A stretch of DNA of 64,000 nucleotides from a virus, in IMG/VR virus record IMGVR_UViG_3300030060_002972, positions 1 to 64,000 of that record; one strand, written 5' to 3'. Each line of letters begins with the position of its first letter. Position 1 is the stretch's first letter. The translations under genes and the position numbers were made by a program. Below are positions 8,428-18,314 of this stretch, piece after piece. Under the pieces are notes generated by a model. The model ran no database searches, had not been told where the DNA came from, and was given only the letters and a program-made list of their open reading frames with translations.

Positions 8428-11400
8428 ATGGCAGAAGAAAGAGACACGGGCATATTAGACCCAACGGACTTTACAGAACCAGATGAATTATTTGACTACA
8501 CTGATTATGTTAGTAGCAGACCAGATGTAGACCCTATAGACTATGTAATAACTTCACAGCATACTGCATATAGTAATGCACCAGAAACTGAGATAGATTC
8601 TAATTTAGCAGAATCTTTTTTACATGGATTAACTTTACACAACGTAGGCTCAGCACCAGAAAACTTATTTTCTACTGAAGGAGCAATGTATCTTTTAGGT
8701 AGTTTTGTACCTCTTGTTACAATTAACAGAATGGCAGTTGCACAAACACCTAAGCTTTTAGCAGGACTACGTAATATAGTAGGAGGTAAACCTACTGGAT
8801 TAACAAAAGCATTACAATCACAACAAGTAGAGTTTGGTAGCCGAGTTGCTTTAGAAGCAGGACTTTGGGCAGGAGTTGACCCTAACCTTGAAGGAGTAGA
8901 TGGGTACAAAGAAGCTCTAGCTTATACCTTCTTAGGAGAAGGTTTATTTTTAGGTATACAACAAGGAATAAAATCTAAATTAAAACTTAAGAATGGTGTA
9001 GGTTTAGAAGAGCCTGGACCTACAGAGGTAACAACTAGAGCAGTATTAGATGATGTTTTTGGTGGACCAATTAAAAACATAGATGAAAAAGGTGTAAAAG
9101 ATTTTTACAGTATGAAAGCTAGGTATGATGAAAACTTAACAGATGAACTAGAAGAGTTAATACTACAAAGTAAACAAATTCAAAATGCTAAATTAGCTCA
9201 AGCTAGAGGTATGTACTCAAATACAATAAGACATACTTCAGATGAATTACCTAATATAAGTTTAAATGTAGATGATTCAGTGAGTGTAATGACTCCTGAT
9301 GGTGTGTACAAAATTAGTAAAGATGATATCAAGAATTGGAAAGCTAACCCTGTTATAAAACAACCTGTAGCTAAGAAAGATTTAAAAGTTATGAGAGCTA
9401 CACAACCTAATAAAAAATTAAAAGATGTATTAACTGAAGAACAGGCAGACAGTATTATAGAACAAATGAGTAATAGGGCTAACTTCTTAAAACCTAAAGA
9501 CATAAAGAAATTTAATCCATTCTATTACTACTCAAAGTTTGGAGCTAAGGATACTGTTACTAAAAAGAAACAAGTTAGAAGAGTTAAACGAGCTACAAAA
9601 AAACAAGAAGCACAAAAAGAAAGAGGTACTATTACTAGTGATAAGTTAATAACTTATCATGCAACTATACGTGGACTAAGAGGTAGTCCTGATGAGAAAA
9701 ACTTTAATGACGTACTAGGAGATTTTATTGCTGGTAGAAGTGCTAAAACTCCAGCAGGAAAGTTACAAGATTTTAAACGACTAGAATCACTACGTTATCT
9801 AGACAAGAGTTCACAAGGTAGATTAAGAAAAGCTCCTACCCCTGACCCTATACTAACACAACTAGGTAAAGGTAGACGTAAGCAAGAAGTAATTACAGGG
9901 TTAGGTCCAGAACCTGTTAGAAAAGAAATAGCAGCTGCAGCAGCTGAGGGTAGACGAGCAGAAGCAGACCCACTTATTCAAGCCTGGAAAGCAAAAAACA
10001 AAGTAAAAGTTATAGACCCAGCAGTAGACCCACTAGGCAGTAAACAAACTGCTAGAGCTAGAAAATCTAAATTACCTACAGAAGAACAAGCTGTAAAAGC
10101 AGCTGAGATATTAGAAGAAGGTAGAATACAATCTAGACAAATAAGTTATAACAGATACAAGTCTACTTATGAAACGGATGCTAGAGCATTTATGGATACT
10201 TTTAATATTAATAACTTAGTAAAAGAAAAAGCACAAGCTGCAGGATTGTCAATGTCTAAAACAGTTCCAGATGTTATTAGAGGTAAAAACTTAGATGTAG
10301 AAATACCTGCTATAGATGATTTAATAGCTAAGAATCCAAAAAGATTAAGCACTGTTAAACGAGTAGTATTAGAAGCTGAAGAAGAATACAATAAAATACT
10401 AGCAGAACATGATACTATTGTACAACAATTTGACCCATACGTAACAGGTAGAGCTAGATTACCAGAACCAGAAGGTCCATTAACAAAAGAAAGTGTACAA
10501 ATAGAATTACCAGAAACTGTACTAAGGTCACCTCATGATACTTTTATGCAAAGAGAAATGTTTGCATTTAAAGATTATGTAGATAACGTGTTAAAAGACA
10601 CAAAAGCAGCAGGTCAAAAGAAACCTATAGTAGATGTAGACCCAGATACAGTAACACCTAAGTCTGACAAGTTAACATTTACAGAAAGAGTTACAGGCAT
10701 AAAGTTTGCTAGAACTGTAAAACCTAAACAAAGAACAGACATAGAAGATATGATGGAGCAATTCCAAGGTAAAGGTAATTCATATACTTTTATAATGGGT
10801 AAGAAAAAATATGCACCATACAAAGAAATAACATTAGGTAAAAGAAAATATCATACAGTTCCTGTGCCTAAAGATTTACAAGATACTGTAGAGTTTATGC
10901 CTACTGGTATATTTAAACCAGTAGATATGCCTATAGAAGCATATGTAAAACAACACAGAAAATATATAAGAACAGTAGTACTAGACAATACACTATCAGA
11001 CCCTGGACTTCGTAGATACATAGACAGTCCAGAAGATATAAACAAACAACAAGTAGAAGTAACAGGTAATACAACTTCTGTAAGTTTAAGTGAAGCTAAA
11101 CATGCAGATGGCTACAATAATTTTATGGGACAAGCTATGGATATAGTTAATAATGCTGTACCTCAAGCTACTTACAAAACCTTAAGTGCTGCTAGAAAAG
11201 CACAAAGTATACCTCTAAACAAAAATATGTTTGTAGCATTAGATAATGCTTTACAAGATGTGTTTGTTAGACTAGGGCACGGTGCATACAATAAAAATGT
11301 ATATATGGATATACTAAAGAAAGCACTTAAAACCAGAGGTATAGACTTAGAAAAACTACCTAAAGGTCCTATACCTCCTGCAGGTAAAAGAGCTATTCAA

Positions 11401-14400
11401 AACACAGTAAACACTATAGAAGAAAACAATATACTTAGTGGCTTAGGAGTATCTCCTGGTAAGAAGGGTAGCTGGGTAGAATACAATAAGAAACAAAAGA
11501 TACTAAAAGATAGACTAGAAGTTATTGATTCAGTAGATAATAGTTTAGCTGCACAAGAAGATGCATTAGCTAAACAAATACTAGCTAAGTTAGAATCTTT
11601 AGTAGAAAATAAAAAGAACTTTGAGTTTGCTAATGAAGACATGCTTGTACAGTTAAACAAACTAGCTAGTGGTCTACAAGCTGTAAATCAGAATGTATCT
11701 TATAACACAAGAAGAGTTTTAAATATGATAGCTGAGGATGCTAAAGCTTTAGCTGTAGATGATACTGCGTTTGGACAACTAACAAAACAAAAAAGAAGTA
11801 GAAAGAGTAAAGCAGGTATTAAAGGTGTAGACAAAGGAGTTGATTTTGAAACAGCAGCACACCAGAAAATAACTAAAGCTCTAGAAAGACTTATGAATCC
11901 TAAGATAGAAAGTAAGTTGTTAAATGAAATAGACTTAACAAACATAAAAAAATTAATTGATGACCCTAAGGCAGGTTCTAAGCACAGAGCAGCTATACAG
12001 AATACTTTGTATAGAAACATACTAAATGAAATAGATGCTTGGGTGTACAACTCACCAAGACGTGCATTTAAAAGTGAGTATGAAACTATAGTAAGAGATG
12101 TAACTAATAACAAAAAATCACAACAAGAATTACTACAGTTTCAAAAACTGTTTATAGCAGACATACTAGCTAACCCAGATGATTTTGTAAAACAAGCTGT
12201 AGCAATTAACAAATATGGTAGAAGTGACCATAAACTATATCTAGCTTTACGAAGTATGTTTGGAGATGACAACGCTAGAATAAAACTACACTCACTTATA
12301 GGTAGACAAGAACTAACTAACAACTTAACTTTACAAAAGTATCTTAGAAGATTAGACGGAGACCCAGAAACAGTTGTAGCTAATCAAACAGATGAGGCTG
12401 CTGAAGCCTCTGCTAAGAAAAAACATGATGGTGATGAAGACCCACCTGGTTCAGATGATGGTACGTCTTCAGGTGACGGTGGTGATGCAGTAGTAGAATC
12501 AGCTCTAGGTAAAATAGAAGAAAGAAATACTCTTGCTGATGCCTTAATAAATGACCCTGTAAATGAGCTAAGAAAGATAGCTACAAAAACAGGAGACTAT
12601 ATATTTTTAGAACTAGCAGATAAAACAAAACTAGCTGTACAAAAACTAAAAAGAAAATTATCTAATGACCCAGCTATTGCAGGAGCAGATGAAGACAGTT
12701 TGTACAGTGTACTAAGAAGAGATGGTAGATATAGTAAAGTAGTAGAAGAAATTGTAGAAGAGGTAGGTGGTGACAAAAGATTTAGAGAACTAGTTATTGG
12801 ACCTGCTAGAGCTAAAGCAGATGAGATACAAAAAGTAGTTAATGATATACAATTTGACAAAAGTCTTAGTGAAGCAGCTGGTATGCAGAAAGCTAGAGAT
12901 GCAGTAAAAACAATGCTTAATGCTAAACTAGTTCCTGTAAATGTACGTAAATTTTTACAGTCTATATATGACACTTTAGATGACCTTAGAAGAATTAGTA
13001 ATAATAAAATTAGAGAAGCTAACATAAAAAGAAAAGAGTTAGGGTTACCTCTGTTAAAAGAAACTAGATATCTACCAGGGTATCTACCTGTAGTACATGA
13101 TGGAGTGTTTGATGTGTACATAGGTGGAGTGTTGCATGGTAACTTTGCAAGTAAAACAGAAGTAAGAGAAGCTCTACTTAAATATTTTAAAGAGAATCCA
13201 CAATCACAAAAAGATATAAGAATACAACCTATTAATTCAGACCTAGATGCAGCAGCAGATATTAAGACTGCTGATGCTTTGATACGTGATGCAGAAATAG
13301 GAGCTCAAGATGCTAAGAAATTTTTAGAAGAATCTACTCCAGAGACTTATACTGACTTATTATTTAGACATGCAAGAAGCAGACAAGAAGGTTTGCTAGA
13401 AACAACTCAACGAACATTCGAGGATTTAGTACAAAGATATTCTTACCAAGCATACAAGTATGGAGAATATGCTGATGTAGCTACATCATTTAAACAGGCA
13501 CATGATTTCTTAGTAAAGAATGGTTATACTGCTGATTCTAATTATATAAAAGCATACCAAGATTATTTCTTAGGTAGACCAGATAAAGTAGAAAGACTCT
13601 TTGATGGTTTTCTTAAGAACTCAGTAGCTAACATATCCAAGATACCTGGAGTAGGGAGTGCATTAGCACACTTTAATATTACACCAGGGTCATCTTCATT
13701 CCGTAAACTATCTGGAATGATTACATCTTTTGGTTCATTTGCTGCTCTAGGATTTAACTTAGCTACAGCTGGATTACAGTTAAGTATTGTTGGTATGAAC
13801 GTAGTACCTGTGCTAGGATTTAGAGCTACAATAAAAGGAATACGTAATGCTAGACTTGCTATGAAACCAGGTACAGAAGCAAACAAAAAGTATGGAAAGA
13901 TTCTACAAGACTTAGGATTAGATATGAATACTAATGATGGTAGAGTACAAGAAATATATGAGAATGCTTTAAAAGTAGCTAATCAATCTGGCACTAGAGT
14001 AAATTTAAAAAGAGTAAAAGATGCATCTCTATTCTTATTTAATAAGATGGATAAAATGGGTAGAGTCATAACTGCTATTGCTGCTAAAGAACATGGAATT
14101 AATATAGCAAGACGTATTGCACAAAAACAATCAAGGTATAATTTTACTAGTATTACAGAAGCTCAAAAGTATTTGAAGAGAGAAGAGAGAATACTGTTTG
14201 AACAATACATGAGATTAGGTGGTCCAAATAAAATAAGTATGACAGATGATGCTGTACTAGATGCTTTCTCTAGAAATATGGTAGATGAAACTAACTTTGT
14301 ATACAACACATCTAATGTGCCTTTTGCATTTAACAATGCTGTAGCAGCACCGTTGTTACAATTTAAAACATGGGTACAAAAAGAAACTATGTTTGTTCTG

Positions 14401-15222
14401 CAAAGTATTTTTGATGCACCTAAGAACTTGCCTTTAGCTCAACGTTACGAAGAGTTTATAAAAATTACAGGAGCTTTTACAGCACTAGGTGGTATATTCT
14501 CTATGCCTGGTGGACAAGAAATGGACTTGTTTATGAGAACAGTATTTGGTGTATCTCCAAAAGCATACTTCTATGAAAAAGATTCACCATTCATGGACAT
14601 ACTAGCAGGTGGTATAGGTATGGGTATGGGTGTATCTTTAGAAGGTAGAATGGGTGCAGGTGATGTATTTACTATTGTTGATACAGAAAACATTTTTGGT
14701 ATATATCCAACAAGATTATTTAAAGCAGCAACTGCATTTAAAGAAGGTAGAGTAGACAAAGGTATAAATTATTTACTACCAAGAGCTATACAAAATTTAA
14801 AACAAGGACTAGAAATAGTAGACTCTGGTAGGTTAATGAGTAGTTATAGTGGAGATTTAGTATTTGATTATGATGAGATGGATAGTAACCCAATGTATGC
14901 TGCTGTTCTTAAGATGGCAGGGTTTGAATCTCCTGATGAAACTAGAAACAGAATTCTTAAATATGCTCTGTATGATAAATCAAGAAAGACAGGTAATGAA
15001 GTACGACTAGCTAAGTGGAGAGCTTTTAGAAACATGGATGATGGTGACTTTGAAGAAGCATACGCAATACTAGCAGCATACAACATCAGTAGAAACGAAG
15101 CTGTAGAGTTATGGAAGAAATCTAGATTTGAAACTGAAGCAGATAGAACGACTATAGGTAACACTACTAGAAGTGATGAACTTCTAGCAGATGTTCAGAA
15201 CTATAGAAATAAATTTAGATAG
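8428..15222 (+). CDS. Giant internal virion protein (2,264 aa)
   Basis: One uninterrupted 2,264-residue reading frame with GGAGACACA before its ATG. It is rich in Lys, Glu and Asp, with a low-complexity acidic Gly/Asp/Ser linker near residue 1,330. The C-terminal third has hydrophobic stretches (about 1,765-1,800), a conserved-looking module around MDKMGRV, and FKTWVQKE further on. The unit B protein (50,943-57,395, 2,150 residues) shares the architecture and C-terminal plan but little of the first half. Proteins of this size in podoviruses are usually packaged in the capsid and ejected to form the DNA channel. No transglycosylase motif was recognised. Confidence 0.7.
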   Translation: MAEERDTGILDPTDFTEPDELFDYTDYVSSRPDVDPIDYVITSQHTAYSNAPETEIDSNLAESFLHGLTLHNVGSAPENLFSTEGAMYLLGSFVPLVTINRMAVAQTPKLLAGLRNIVGGKPTGLTKALQSQQVEFGSRVALEAGLWAGVDPNLEGVDGYKEALAYTFLGEGLFLGIQQGIKSKLKLKNGVGLEEPGPTEVTTRAVLDDVFGGPIKNIDEKGVKDFYSMKARYDENLTDELEELILQSKQIQNAKLAQARGMYSNTIRHTSDELPNISLNVDDSVSVMTPDGVYKISKDDIKNWKANPVIKQPVAKKDLKVMRATQPNKKLKDVLTEEQADSIIEQMSNRANFLKPKDIKKFNPFYYYSKFGAKDTVTKKKQVRRVKRATKKQEAQKERGTITSDKLITYHATIRGLRGSPDEKNFNDVLGDFIAGRSAKTPAGKLQDFKRLESLRYLDKSSQGRLRKAPTPDPILTQLGKGRRKQEVITGLGPEPVRKEIAAAAAEGRRAEADPLIQAWKAKNKVKVIDPAVDPLGSKQTARARKSKLPTEEQAVKAAEILEEGRIQSRQISYNRYKSTYETDARAFMDTFNINNLVKEKAQAAGLSMSKTVPDVIRGKNLDVEIPAIDDLIAKNPKRLSTVKRVVLEAEEEYNKILAEHDTIVQQFDPYVTGRARLPEPEGPLTKESVQIELPETVLRSPHDTFMQREMFAFKDYVDNVLKDTKAAGQKKPIVDVDPDTVTPKSDKLTFTERVTGIKFARTVKPKQRTDIEDMMEQFQGKGNSYTFIMGKKKYAPYKEITLGKRKYHTVPVPKDLQDTVEFMPTGIFKPVDMPIEAYVKQHRKYIRTVVLDNTLSDPGLRRYIDSPEDINKQQVEVTGNTTSVSLSEAKHADGYNNFMGQAMDIVNNAVPQATYKTLSAARKAQSIPLNKNMFVALDNALQDVFVRLGHGAYNKNVYMDILKKALKTRGIDLEKLPKGPIPPAGKRAIQNTVNTIEENNILSGLGVSPGKKGSWVEYNKKQKILKDRLEVIDSVDNSLAAQEDALAKQILAKLESLVENKKNFEFANEDMLVQLNKLASGLQAVNQNVSYNTRRVLNMIAEDAKALAVDDTAFGQLTKQKRSRKSKAGIKGVDKGVDFETAAHQKITKALERLMNPKIESKLLNEIDLTNIKKLIDDPKAGSKHRAAIQNTLYRNILNEIDAWVYNSPRRAFKSEYETIVRDVTNNKKSQQELLQFQKLFIADILANPDDFVKQAVAINKYGRSDHKLYLALRSMFGDDNARIKLHSLIGRQELTNNLTLQKYLRRLDGDPETVVANQTDEAAEASAKKKHDGDEDPPGSDDGTSSGDGGDAVVESALGKIEERNTLADALINDPVNELRKIATKTGDYIFLELADKTKLAVQKLKRKLSNDPAIAGADEDSLYSVLRRDGRYSKVVEEIVEEVGGDKRFRELVIGPARAKADEIQKVVNDIQFDKSLSEAAGMQKARDAVKTMLNAKLVPVNVRKFLQSIYDTLDDLRRISNNKIREANIKRKELGLPLLKETRYLPGYLPVVHDGVFDVYIGGVLHGNFASKTEVREALLKYFKENPQSQKDIRIQPINSDLDAAADIKTADALIRDAEIGAQDAKKFLEESTPETYTDLLFRHARSRQEGLLETTQRTFEDLVQRYSYQAYKYGEYADVATSFKQAHDFLVKNGYTADSNYIKAYQDYFLGRPDKVERLFDGFLKNSVANISKIPGVGSALAHFNITPGSSSFRKLSGMITSFGSFAALGFNLATAGLQLSIVGMNVVPVLGFRATIKGIRNARLAMKPGTEANKKYGKILQDLGLDMNTNDGRVQEIYENALKVANQSGTRVNLKRVKDASLFLFNKMDKMGRVITAIAAKEHGINIARRIAQKQSRYNFTSITEAQKYLKREERILFEQYMRLGGPNKISMTDDAVLDAFSRNMVDETNFVYNTSNVPFAFNNAVAAPLLQFKTWVQKETMFVLQSIFDAPKNLPLAQRYEEFIKITGAFTALGGIFSMPGGQEMDLFMRTVFGVSPKAYFYEKDSPFMDILAGGIGMGMGVSLEGRMGAGDVFTIVDTENIFGIYPTRLFKAATAFKEGRVDKGINYLLPRAIQNLKQGLEIVDSGRLMSSYSGDLVFDYDEMDSNPMYAAVLKMAGFESPDETRNRILKYALYDKSRKTGNEVRLAKWRAFRNMDDGDFEEAYAILAAYNISRNEAVELWKKSRFETEADRTTIGNTTRSDELLADVQNYRNKFR

Positions 15223-15231
15223 GAGGTTAAC

Positions 15232-15426
15232 ATGGAAGCAATATCAGAATATATTCCTTGGTTACTATCAGGTGTACTTACAGTAGCAGGATATTTATTT
15301 AAAAATAAATACCAGCAACTAAAGAAAACTGTTGATGTCTTCACAAAAATGTGGGAAGACGACAAAGTAACACAAGAAGAATGGAAAGAATTTGTTGGTG
15401 AAGCAAAGAAATTATTAGGTAAGTAA
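15232..15426 (+). CDS. Small membrane protein, possible holin
   Basis: A 64-residue protein with a strong GGAGG ribosome binding site. Residues about 8-24 (WLLSGVLTVAGYLF) form one transmembrane helix, followed by a charged helical tail ending KKLLGK. Unit B has a clear orthologue (57,395-57,589) of the same length. It opens the cassette of membrane and exported proteins after the virion genes, where lysis genes usually lie. A holin or holin-regulator role is possible but unproven. Confidence 0.6.
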   Translation: MEAISEYIPWLLSGVLTVAGYLFKNKYQQLKKTVDVFTKMWEDDKVTQEEWKEFVGEAKKLLGK

Positions 15427-15454
15427 CGGAAAATGCGTAACACGAGGAGGTTAT

Positions 15455-15832
15455 ATGTTTGGGTTATTAGCAGGTGTAGTATCAACAGCTGTAGATTGTT
15501 TTAAACAAAGACAAGAAACTAAACGACTTGAAGCCACTGCACAGAGAAATCATATGTACAGAATGGCTCAAGGTGAAATAGAATATCAAGCACAGGTACG
15601 AGCAGACAACCAAAATGGTTGGAAGGATGAGTTCGTTCTTGTAATAGTATCCTTACCTATACTAGTCCTAGCATATGCTGTATTCTTTGGGGATGCCATG
15701 ATGAAAGAAAAACTAGATATATTCTTTCAATACTTTAATGGCTTACCACAATGGTATCAATGGTTACTCATAGGTATCTTTGGTGCAATCTATGGTCTTA
15801 AACCAGCAGCAGGGATGTTTGGCAAAAAATGA
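15455..15832 (+). CDS. Holin-like membrane protein
   Basis: A 125-residue protein with GAGGAGG upstream of its ATG. It has an amphipathic N-terminus, a polar helix (residues 15-55), and two hydrophobic segments (about 60-80 and 97-120, the second ending YGLKPAAGMFGKK). The polar linker, WKDEF motif and C-terminal pair of helices resemble three-TM holin-type proteins of marine phages and gene transfer agents. It is present only in unit A; unit B passes directly from the 64-residue protein to the exported protein. A role in lysis timing is inferred. Confidence 0.6.
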   Translation: MFGLLAGVVSTAVDCFKQRQETKRLEATAQRNHMYRMAQGEIEYQAQVRADNQNGWKDEFVLVIVSLPILVLAYAVFFGDAMMKEKLDIFFQYFNGLPQWYQWLLIGIFGAIYGLKPAAGMFGKK

Positions 15833-16458
15833 GGATACTAACAATAATTATATTAACATTATATGGATGGATAGCTTATGCGACAGATAATAGTACGTCT
15901 AATCAGACCAATACTTCAGGCAGTAACACGTCTATATCGGGTGGTTACACGTCAACAACCACGAACACATACTCAGGAGGTCAGACTAACACCACGACCA
16001 ATAGCACGAGTAACACGACAGAAAGTCAAAGAATACCAGTAGGCTCAGCTATTGCTCCTAGTATGAGTAGTTACTCTCAAGACCTGTGTATAGTAGGAGT
16101 AGCAGGTAGTGTACAAGTCACTGGCTTTGGGGTAGCTGGAGGCACATACGTAGTAGATGAAAACTGTGAGAGAATGAAACTAAGTAAACTATTGTATGAC
16201 TTTAACATGCGTGTAGCTAGTATAGCTATACTGTGTCAGGATGATAGAGTTTTTTCTGCTATGGAGAACGCTGGTACACCTTGCCCATTTGAGGGCAAGA
16301 TAGGTGAAGAGGCTAAAGAACAGTGGAAGAAGTATGACATAGAAAGACCAGACTATGACAAGTATGTACAGAAGCTTAAACGAAGAGCAGCTATAGATAA
16401 CAAGTCAGAATTTAAACCTATACAAACGGAGTATCAACTATATGGAGACGATAATTAA
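15829..16458 (+). CDS. Exported Cys-containing protein of the lysis cassette
   Basis: A 209-residue protein with an N-terminal signal peptide (hydrophobic residues 2-17, then AYATDN). A Ser/Thr/Asn/Gly-rich linker (residues 20-70) leads to a conserved domain with four cysteines (LCIVG, ENCER, ILCQDD, TPCPF). Export suggests disulfide bonding in the periplasm. The unit B copy (57,592-58,239) keeps all four cysteines and the whole domain. It overlaps the preceding gene by four bases. Position suggests lysis or envelope modification, but no hydrolase motif is recognisable, so the function is unknown. Confidence 0.7.
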   Translation: MRILTIIILTLYGWIAYATDNSTSNQTNTSGSNTSISGGYTSTTTNTYSGGQTNTTTNSTSNTTESQRIPVGSAIAPSMSSYSQDLCIVGVAGSVQVTGFGVAGGTYVVDENCERMKLSKLLYDFNMRVASIAILCQDDRVFSAMENAGTPCPFEGKIGEEAKEQWKKYDIERPDYDKYVQKLKRRAAIDNKSEFKPIQTEYQLYGDDN

Positions 16459-17815
16459 ATGTGGTTACTTATTGTTAATTGCATTCTTGATAACGTGGGC
16501 AGCCACTGCAGGAAACGTAACCACAGAAAACCTGTTACCAAATGGTACAGGCAACTCAAGTTCTTACCAAAACGTAGACAACACAATACCTAGTGTATCT
16601 ACAAATGGATTTAATGTAGTAGGAACTGTAAGAGACTGGGGTGGTGAGTTAGAAACTACAGGTACAGGTAGTATTAATTATACTGGTAACCTAACTGACT
16701 ACGCTACCCAACAGCAACTAGACAATGGTATTACACTTGACTCTACTACCATAGTGCAGAACTGTGAGTGGCAAGGGTCTGCCTGGCAATGTGGTCAATC
16801 TAGAGCAGGGCAAGACAGTTACACAACAACAGTAAAGATATTAGATGATGAAGGCAATACTTTAGCCATAGTAAATCAAACTAGAAACAATGATGCTGGA
16901 TATGGTAACAATGCTTTTAAGTATGAGGATTCTGTTAGCTACACAGGTACAGGCAGTAACCAGTTCTACTGGGAATGGGAAGGTGTAGACGAAGGTAGCT
17001 ATGTAAACCTAGGTGGACCTAATCTTTTGGGTGCTAAACTTACTATGACCTATGATGATACTGTTATAGAAGAAGAAACTATAGAACAAATAGAAGAAGT
17101 TATAGAACAGTTTGAAGAATGGGAAGAATCATTTACAGAACCTGTACCTATAGAAGAGTTCATCCCTGTTCCTATTGCATTAGAGGAATTTGGTATGATA
17201 CCATTAGAAGAAGAAATAGTATTTGAAGAAATAAATACTACCTTAGAAGAAGAGTTTGAAGAGGTAGAGATATTACAAGTATTCGGAGGACCAGAGATTG
17301 TTGAAGAAGAGACAGAGGTTACAGAAGAGACACCTACTGAAACTGCTACAGTTACAGAAGAACTCGTGGAAGAACAACCTGAACAGACTGAAACCACCAC
17401 TGTGGCAACAGTTCAGGAAGAACCTGCGAGTGAACAACCTAAGACAGACAGTGTGGGAGTAATAGATGTACAAGATGTACAGGCACAGGTAGCAGTCAAA
17501 GTAAAAGGCATAGACAAACAACTAGCTGCAACTAATATAATTGTAGCAGAGGCTATGGAGAAACAGCAGGTAGATATATCTAGTTACTACAAACAGTACA
17601 CAGATACTAGACAGTTGTATGAAGGTAATGTATATGAAGACTTACGTGTACTAGAAGGATATGATGTGCAAATATATCAGAATAATAATAAGTTCTTTGC
17701 TATATCAGTAGATGACCCTGTACTTAAATACCAGATAAACTTTCAAAAAGCTAAACAGAATAGACTAATAAAAGAAAAAGAACTAGAAGTTCTGAGGAGA
17801 CAATATGCTAGATAA
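16442..17815 (+). CDS. Exported Glu-rich protein
   Basis: A 457-residue protein with a signal peptide (CGYLLLIAFLITWAATA). Residues about 30-200 form a beta-rich domain with Cys in VQNCEW and WQCGQ. A long Glu-rich and Thr/Pro stretch (about 205-330) follows, then a helical C-terminal domain. The start ATG is chosen because the unit B copy has the same METxIKCGYLL start and both have CGGAG upstream. It overlaps the previous gene by 17 bases. The two secreted proteins are always paired. It could act at the outer envelope during release; the function is unknown. Confidence 0.7.
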   Translation: METIIKCGYLLLIAFLITWAATAGNVTTENLLPNGTGNSSSYQNVDNTIPSVSTNGFNVVGTVRDWGGELETTGTGSINYTGNLTDYATQQQLDNGITLDSTTIVQNCEWQGSAWQCGQSRAGQDSYTTTVKILDDEGNTLAIVNQTRNNDAGYGNNAFKYEDSVSYTGTGSNQFYWEWEGVDEGSYVNLGGPNLLGAKLTMTYDDTVIEEETIEQIEEVIEQFEEWEESFTEPVPIEEFIPVPIALEEFGMIPLEEEIVFEEINTTLEEEFEEVEILQVFGGPEIVEEETEVTEETPTETATVTEELVEEQPEQTETTTVATVQEEPASEQPKTDSVGVIDVQDVQAQVAVKVKGIDKQLAATNIIVAEAMEKQQVDISSYYKQYTDTRQLYEGNVYEDLRVLEGYDVQIYQNNNKFFAISVDDPVLKYQINFQKAKQNRLIKEKELEVLRRQYAR

Positions 17816-18038
17816 ATTACAAAAGTATGCCATGATAGTGGGTGTTGTATCTGCCATTGGTGGTGGGTTCTATGCGTGGGGTGTGTTTAACAACAGACTA
17901 GATGCAGTGTCAGCAGCAGTAGGTTCTGATACAGTAGAAAAATTACAACAACAAGTAAATCTACTAGACAAAAGAGTAGAGGTATTGGATGCTAAGCTAG
18001 ATGAATTTAGGTCTGGGCTAGACAATCCACTAAGATAA
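17805..18038 (+). CDS. Small membrane-anchored coiled-coil protein
   Basis: A 77-residue protein with one N-terminal transmembrane helix (MIVGVVSAIGGGFYAW) and a C-terminal coiled coil with heptads such as LQQQVNLLDKRVEVLDAKL. It overlaps the end of the previous gene by 11 bases, with AGGAGA upstream. The unit B copy (59,595-59,831) is nearly identical. The topology recalls small spanin-like or holin-antagonist proteins, but no lipobox or named family is visible. Confidence 0.65.
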   Translation: MLDKLQKYAMIVGVVSAIGGGFYAWGVFNNRLDAVSAAVGSDTVEKLQQQVNLLDKRVEVLDAKLDEFRSGLDNPLR

Positions 18039-18298
18039 TGGATTTTATACCTATAATAAAAGAACTAGGATTTCCTATAGTAGTAGCATTCTTTGTACTA
18101 CTTAGGTTAAATGGTAGTTTGGATAAACTAAAGGTATCTATTGATACCTTATCTGAGAAGATGTCTGACAAGGACAATACTCTAACTAAACTTACTAGTA
18201 AAGTAGACATGCTAGAAAGAACTATATATAGGATGGCTAGGAATAAAAGGAGACAGACTAAGTCTGCCTCCCCAGTCCAGCACATGGAGAAAGAATAA
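18038..18298 (+). CDS. Small membrane-anchored coiled-coil protein, last late gene
   Basis: An 86-residue protein starting at the base that ends the previous stop codon. A transmembrane helix (residues about 10-25) is followed by a heptad-rich helix (LDKLKVSIDTLSEKM) and a basic tail. It resembles the preceding gene in plan and has an orthologue in unit B (61,132-61,374), there separated from its partner by a 432-residue insertion. The last 50 bases contain the terminator of the convergent early operon. A role in lysis is inferred from context only. Confidence 0.65.
   Translation: MDFIPIIKELGFPIVVAFFVLLRLNGSLDKLKVSIDTLSEKMSDKDNTLTKLTSKVDMLERTIYRMARNKRRQTKSASPVQHMEKE
18244..18271 (-). terminator. 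Early operon terminator (unit A), nested in late gene
   Basis: Read on the minus strand, an 11-bp stem (18,261-18,271 with 18,249-18,259, one G-T pair) with a minimal loop is followed by TTTTATTC. This is a good intrinsic terminator, 44 bases or more downstream of the last early gene (stop at 18,315) and inside the coding end of the convergent late gene. Unit B has an unrelated hairpin plus T-run at the same relative place, which supports function. Confidence 0.75.
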
Positions 18299-18314
18299 GG
18301 GAGTATGTGCCAGA

